From: Roseivirga sp.
Lineage (GTDB): Bacteria; Bacteroidota; Bacteroidia; Cytophagales; Cyclobacteriaceae
DNA length: 64,000 nt
Reading direction: 5' to 3'
NCBI GenBank assembly: GCA_021404565.1
Contig: JAAWWF010000027.1
Location: 248,001 to 312,000 of the forward strand
Shown here: in pieces, positions 62,754 through 64,000 of the stretch
Numbering within the stretch: position 1 is the stretch's first letter
How the letters are laid out: each line of letters begins with the position of its first letter
Program-made: the position numbers and the translations under genes
Notes under the pieces: generated by a model
Told to the model about the DNA's origin: nothing
The model's input: only the letters and a program-made list of their open reading frames with translations
Databases searched by the model: none

Positions 62754-64000
62754 TTATCCCTTCTTCTATTTCTAATTCCAACTCCGTACTAGAGTTTTTA
62801 AGACGGGTAAGCTTCTCAGAGGTTTGTCTTATCAAAGCCTTAAACTCCGCTTCCGAAATCAAGTCATCCTCAACCTCTACCCCAACATACCTTCCAGGGT
62901 TCAACGAGTAATCCTGTTCTTCTTTATACTCAGCCCTGTCTGCTACTTTACAGAGCCCGGTGATATCGGCATATTTCCCCTCGGGAAAGCGCTGCTGCAT
63001 CCAGGCTAGGTGTTCGTAAAAGTAGGTCAGCCTCTCCTGTGGCTTCGTGTGTTTTTTCAGCAGCTCATCGGTTGTTTTCAAGGCACGGTTCAGCTCCAGC
63101 TCTGCCCAGTTTTTGCTGTTCTTTACCTTCAGGTTTTTCTCCGTCCACTTCAGTAAGGTTTCCTGGGCTTTGCGGTAAGTACTGATCAGGTCAAGCTGTT
63201 CCTGGTGGTAGTCTGTTAGGGCTTTCAGTGCTTCGACTGCCTTGTGCTGTTCTGCATTTTTATCGGCCGCTTTTATCTTATCAAAAGCTACTTCCAGCTT
63301 TTCCAGGCTTGCCTCAGGCTGTAGCGGCAGGGCACTGAGCTTTTCCCATTCAGCGTCCCAGCTATATTCGGCCATTTTCTGCTTTTGGGCTTTGGTAAAT
63401 TTCTCTGCCAGCACCTGTGTATAGCTTTGCAGGCTTTGTGTAGTGTCTGCCAGCTGTGTCAGCAGCGCCTTTGCGGTCATGTCAGCAGGGGCTAGCTGCT
63501 CGGCCGCTTTGGCCAGGTAGTCTCTGATGAGTTCAGTAAAGCGGGGGTTTTCTCCTCGGTACAGGCGTACAATCGTAGCTAGGTTCAGATAGTGCTCTTC
63601 CGTCCATTCCCGCAAAGCGCGGTTAATCTGCCTGAAGGTATTGCGGGCATCTATAAAGAGAATTTGCTCCTTGCGTACGGATTGTATTTTGGCCTTGTCT
63701 AAAAACCAGAGGGTGGCCGGCAGGGTCACGGTATAAAACATATTGGAGGGCATGGCTACAATTACATCTACCATGCCGGTATCTACCACTTTTCTACGAA
63801 TGTCATATTCGGCATTTCTACCATCTGAGGCTGAGTTGGCAATGACAAAACCCGCCCTGCCTGTAGCATTGAGTGAGGTGGCAATCAGGCTGATCCACAA
63901 ATAATTGGCATCACTGATCTTATCCTCTTTTTTGCTTTTTGTTTTGGGCAGTCCATATTGGTAAAAGCGTTTGTCGGCCTTTACGGTACTCTCTTTTACC
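62734..64000 (-). CDS. hsdM: Type I restriction-modification DNA methyltransferase (HsdM), 5' end outside window
   Basis: The visible frame runs to the window edge; residues before the apparent start codon at 63900 read YGLPKTKSKKEDKISDANYLW, the region after the NPPF motif, so the true start and the SAM motifs I and IV lie beyond 64000. Seen: SDANYLWISLIATSLNATGRAGFVIANSA, MPSNMFYTVTLPATLWFLDK, ILFIDARNTF. The C-terminal half is helical with coiled coils. Adds methyl groups to adenine at the recognition site and supplies the core for HsdS. First of the six-gene minus-strand cluster. Confidence 0.92.
   Translation of the reverse strand, partial: VKESTVKADKRFYQYGLPKTKSKKEDKISDANYLWISLIATSLNATGRAGFVIANSASDGRNAEYDIRRKVVDTGMVDVIVAMPSNMFYTVTLPATLWFLDKAKIQSVRKEQILFIDARNTFRQINRALREWTEEHYLNLATIVRLYRGENPRFTELIRDYLAKAAEQLAPADMTAKALLTQLADTTQSLQSYTQVLAEKFTKAQKQKMAEYSWDAEWEKLSALPLQPEASLEKLEVAFDKIKAADKNAEQHKAVEALKALTDYHQEQLDLISTYRKAQETLLKWTEKNLKVKNSKNWAELELNRALKTTDELLKKHTKPQERLTYFYEHLAWMQQRFPEGKYADITGLCKVADRAEYKEEQDYSLNPGRYVGVEVEDDLISEAEFKALIRQTSEKLTRLKNSSTELELEIEEGINELLNE

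Noticed and set aside
63900-63902. Start codon of hsdM at 63900
   Set aside because: This is an internal TTG leucine in the conserved SDANYLWIS block; the frame continues beyond the window end.

Overview
The window looks like a chromosomal segment of a Bacteroidota bacterium, most likely of the class Cytophagia (a Fulvivirga/Roseivirga-type marine or soil relative; the rank below class is inference). The support is: the block OstA-like / BamD / Rpb6-type omega / CoaBC / DUF4835 / RecN; a LytS/LytTR two-component pair; many MKK- or MKR-type signal peptides ending in AxA or AQ; an orphan permease of the 'prefix domain' class; and start-proximal TAnnTTTG -7 promoter elements, the Bacteroidota sigma-A type. 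Base composition is moderate. No rRNA, tRNA, transposase or CRISPR array was recognised.

Layout. 1-3.7 kb (+): the end of a membrane AraC-type regulator, a secreted alpha/beta hydrolase, a lipoprotein and phosphofructokinase. 3.8-5.6 kb (-): three tandem paralogous small secreted acidic proteins, each with its own terminator or promoter gap. 5.8-11.2 kb (-): an operon of a propeller-domain membrane protein, an MscS channel and a cystathionine gamma-synthase/lyase. 11.6-14.5 kb (-): malate dehydrogenase, then tilS plus a cyclic-nucleotide-binding protein. 14.5-21.8 kb (+): envelope and housekeeping genes (ostA-like, bamD, rpoZ, coaBC, DUF4835/porD-like, recN, a membrane protein). 22-23.2 kb (+): an AT-rich two-gene islet of unknown function. 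23.4-27.5 kb: a TPR lipoprotein, dgkA, DUF1801, a predicted outer-membrane barrel protein, a VOC protein and a 59-residue zinc ribbon. 27.5-31.6 kb (-): AarF/ABC1 kinase with a TetR regulator, then a LytTR regulator and its kinase. 31.8-34.1 kb (+): an ABC exporter and a DoxX-like protein, with two LytTR-type direct repeats in front. 34.5-41.9 kb (+): an iodotyrosine-deiodinase-like flavoprotein, PBP4-type DD-peptidase, a Sortilin/Asp-box protein and an S10 carboxypeptidase.

The right third is accessory. It holds a three-domain toxin/lectin-like protein (42.3-44.6 kb), a MacB/FtsX-type permease, a TPR protein, a LodA/LodB-like cysteine-tryptophylquinone oxidase pair (48.6-51.8 kb), a group II PLP decarboxylase, a 1.5-kb repeat-rich zone, and a six-gene minus-strand cluster. 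That cluster is a type I restriction-modification operon (hsdM cut by the window end, hsdS, hsdR) followed by an 83-residue unknown, a 772-residue PD-(D/E)XK nuclease-like protein and a GIY-YIG-like protein. The three extra genes look like an accessory module of the restriction locus and are the best candidate here for an undescribed system.

Other items worth attention are an array of three alternating GTACACCG/CGGTGTAC inverted repeats with a potential terminator/antiterminator fold (54.83-54.95 kb), the paralogous trio, the toxin-like protein, and several operator-like repeats.
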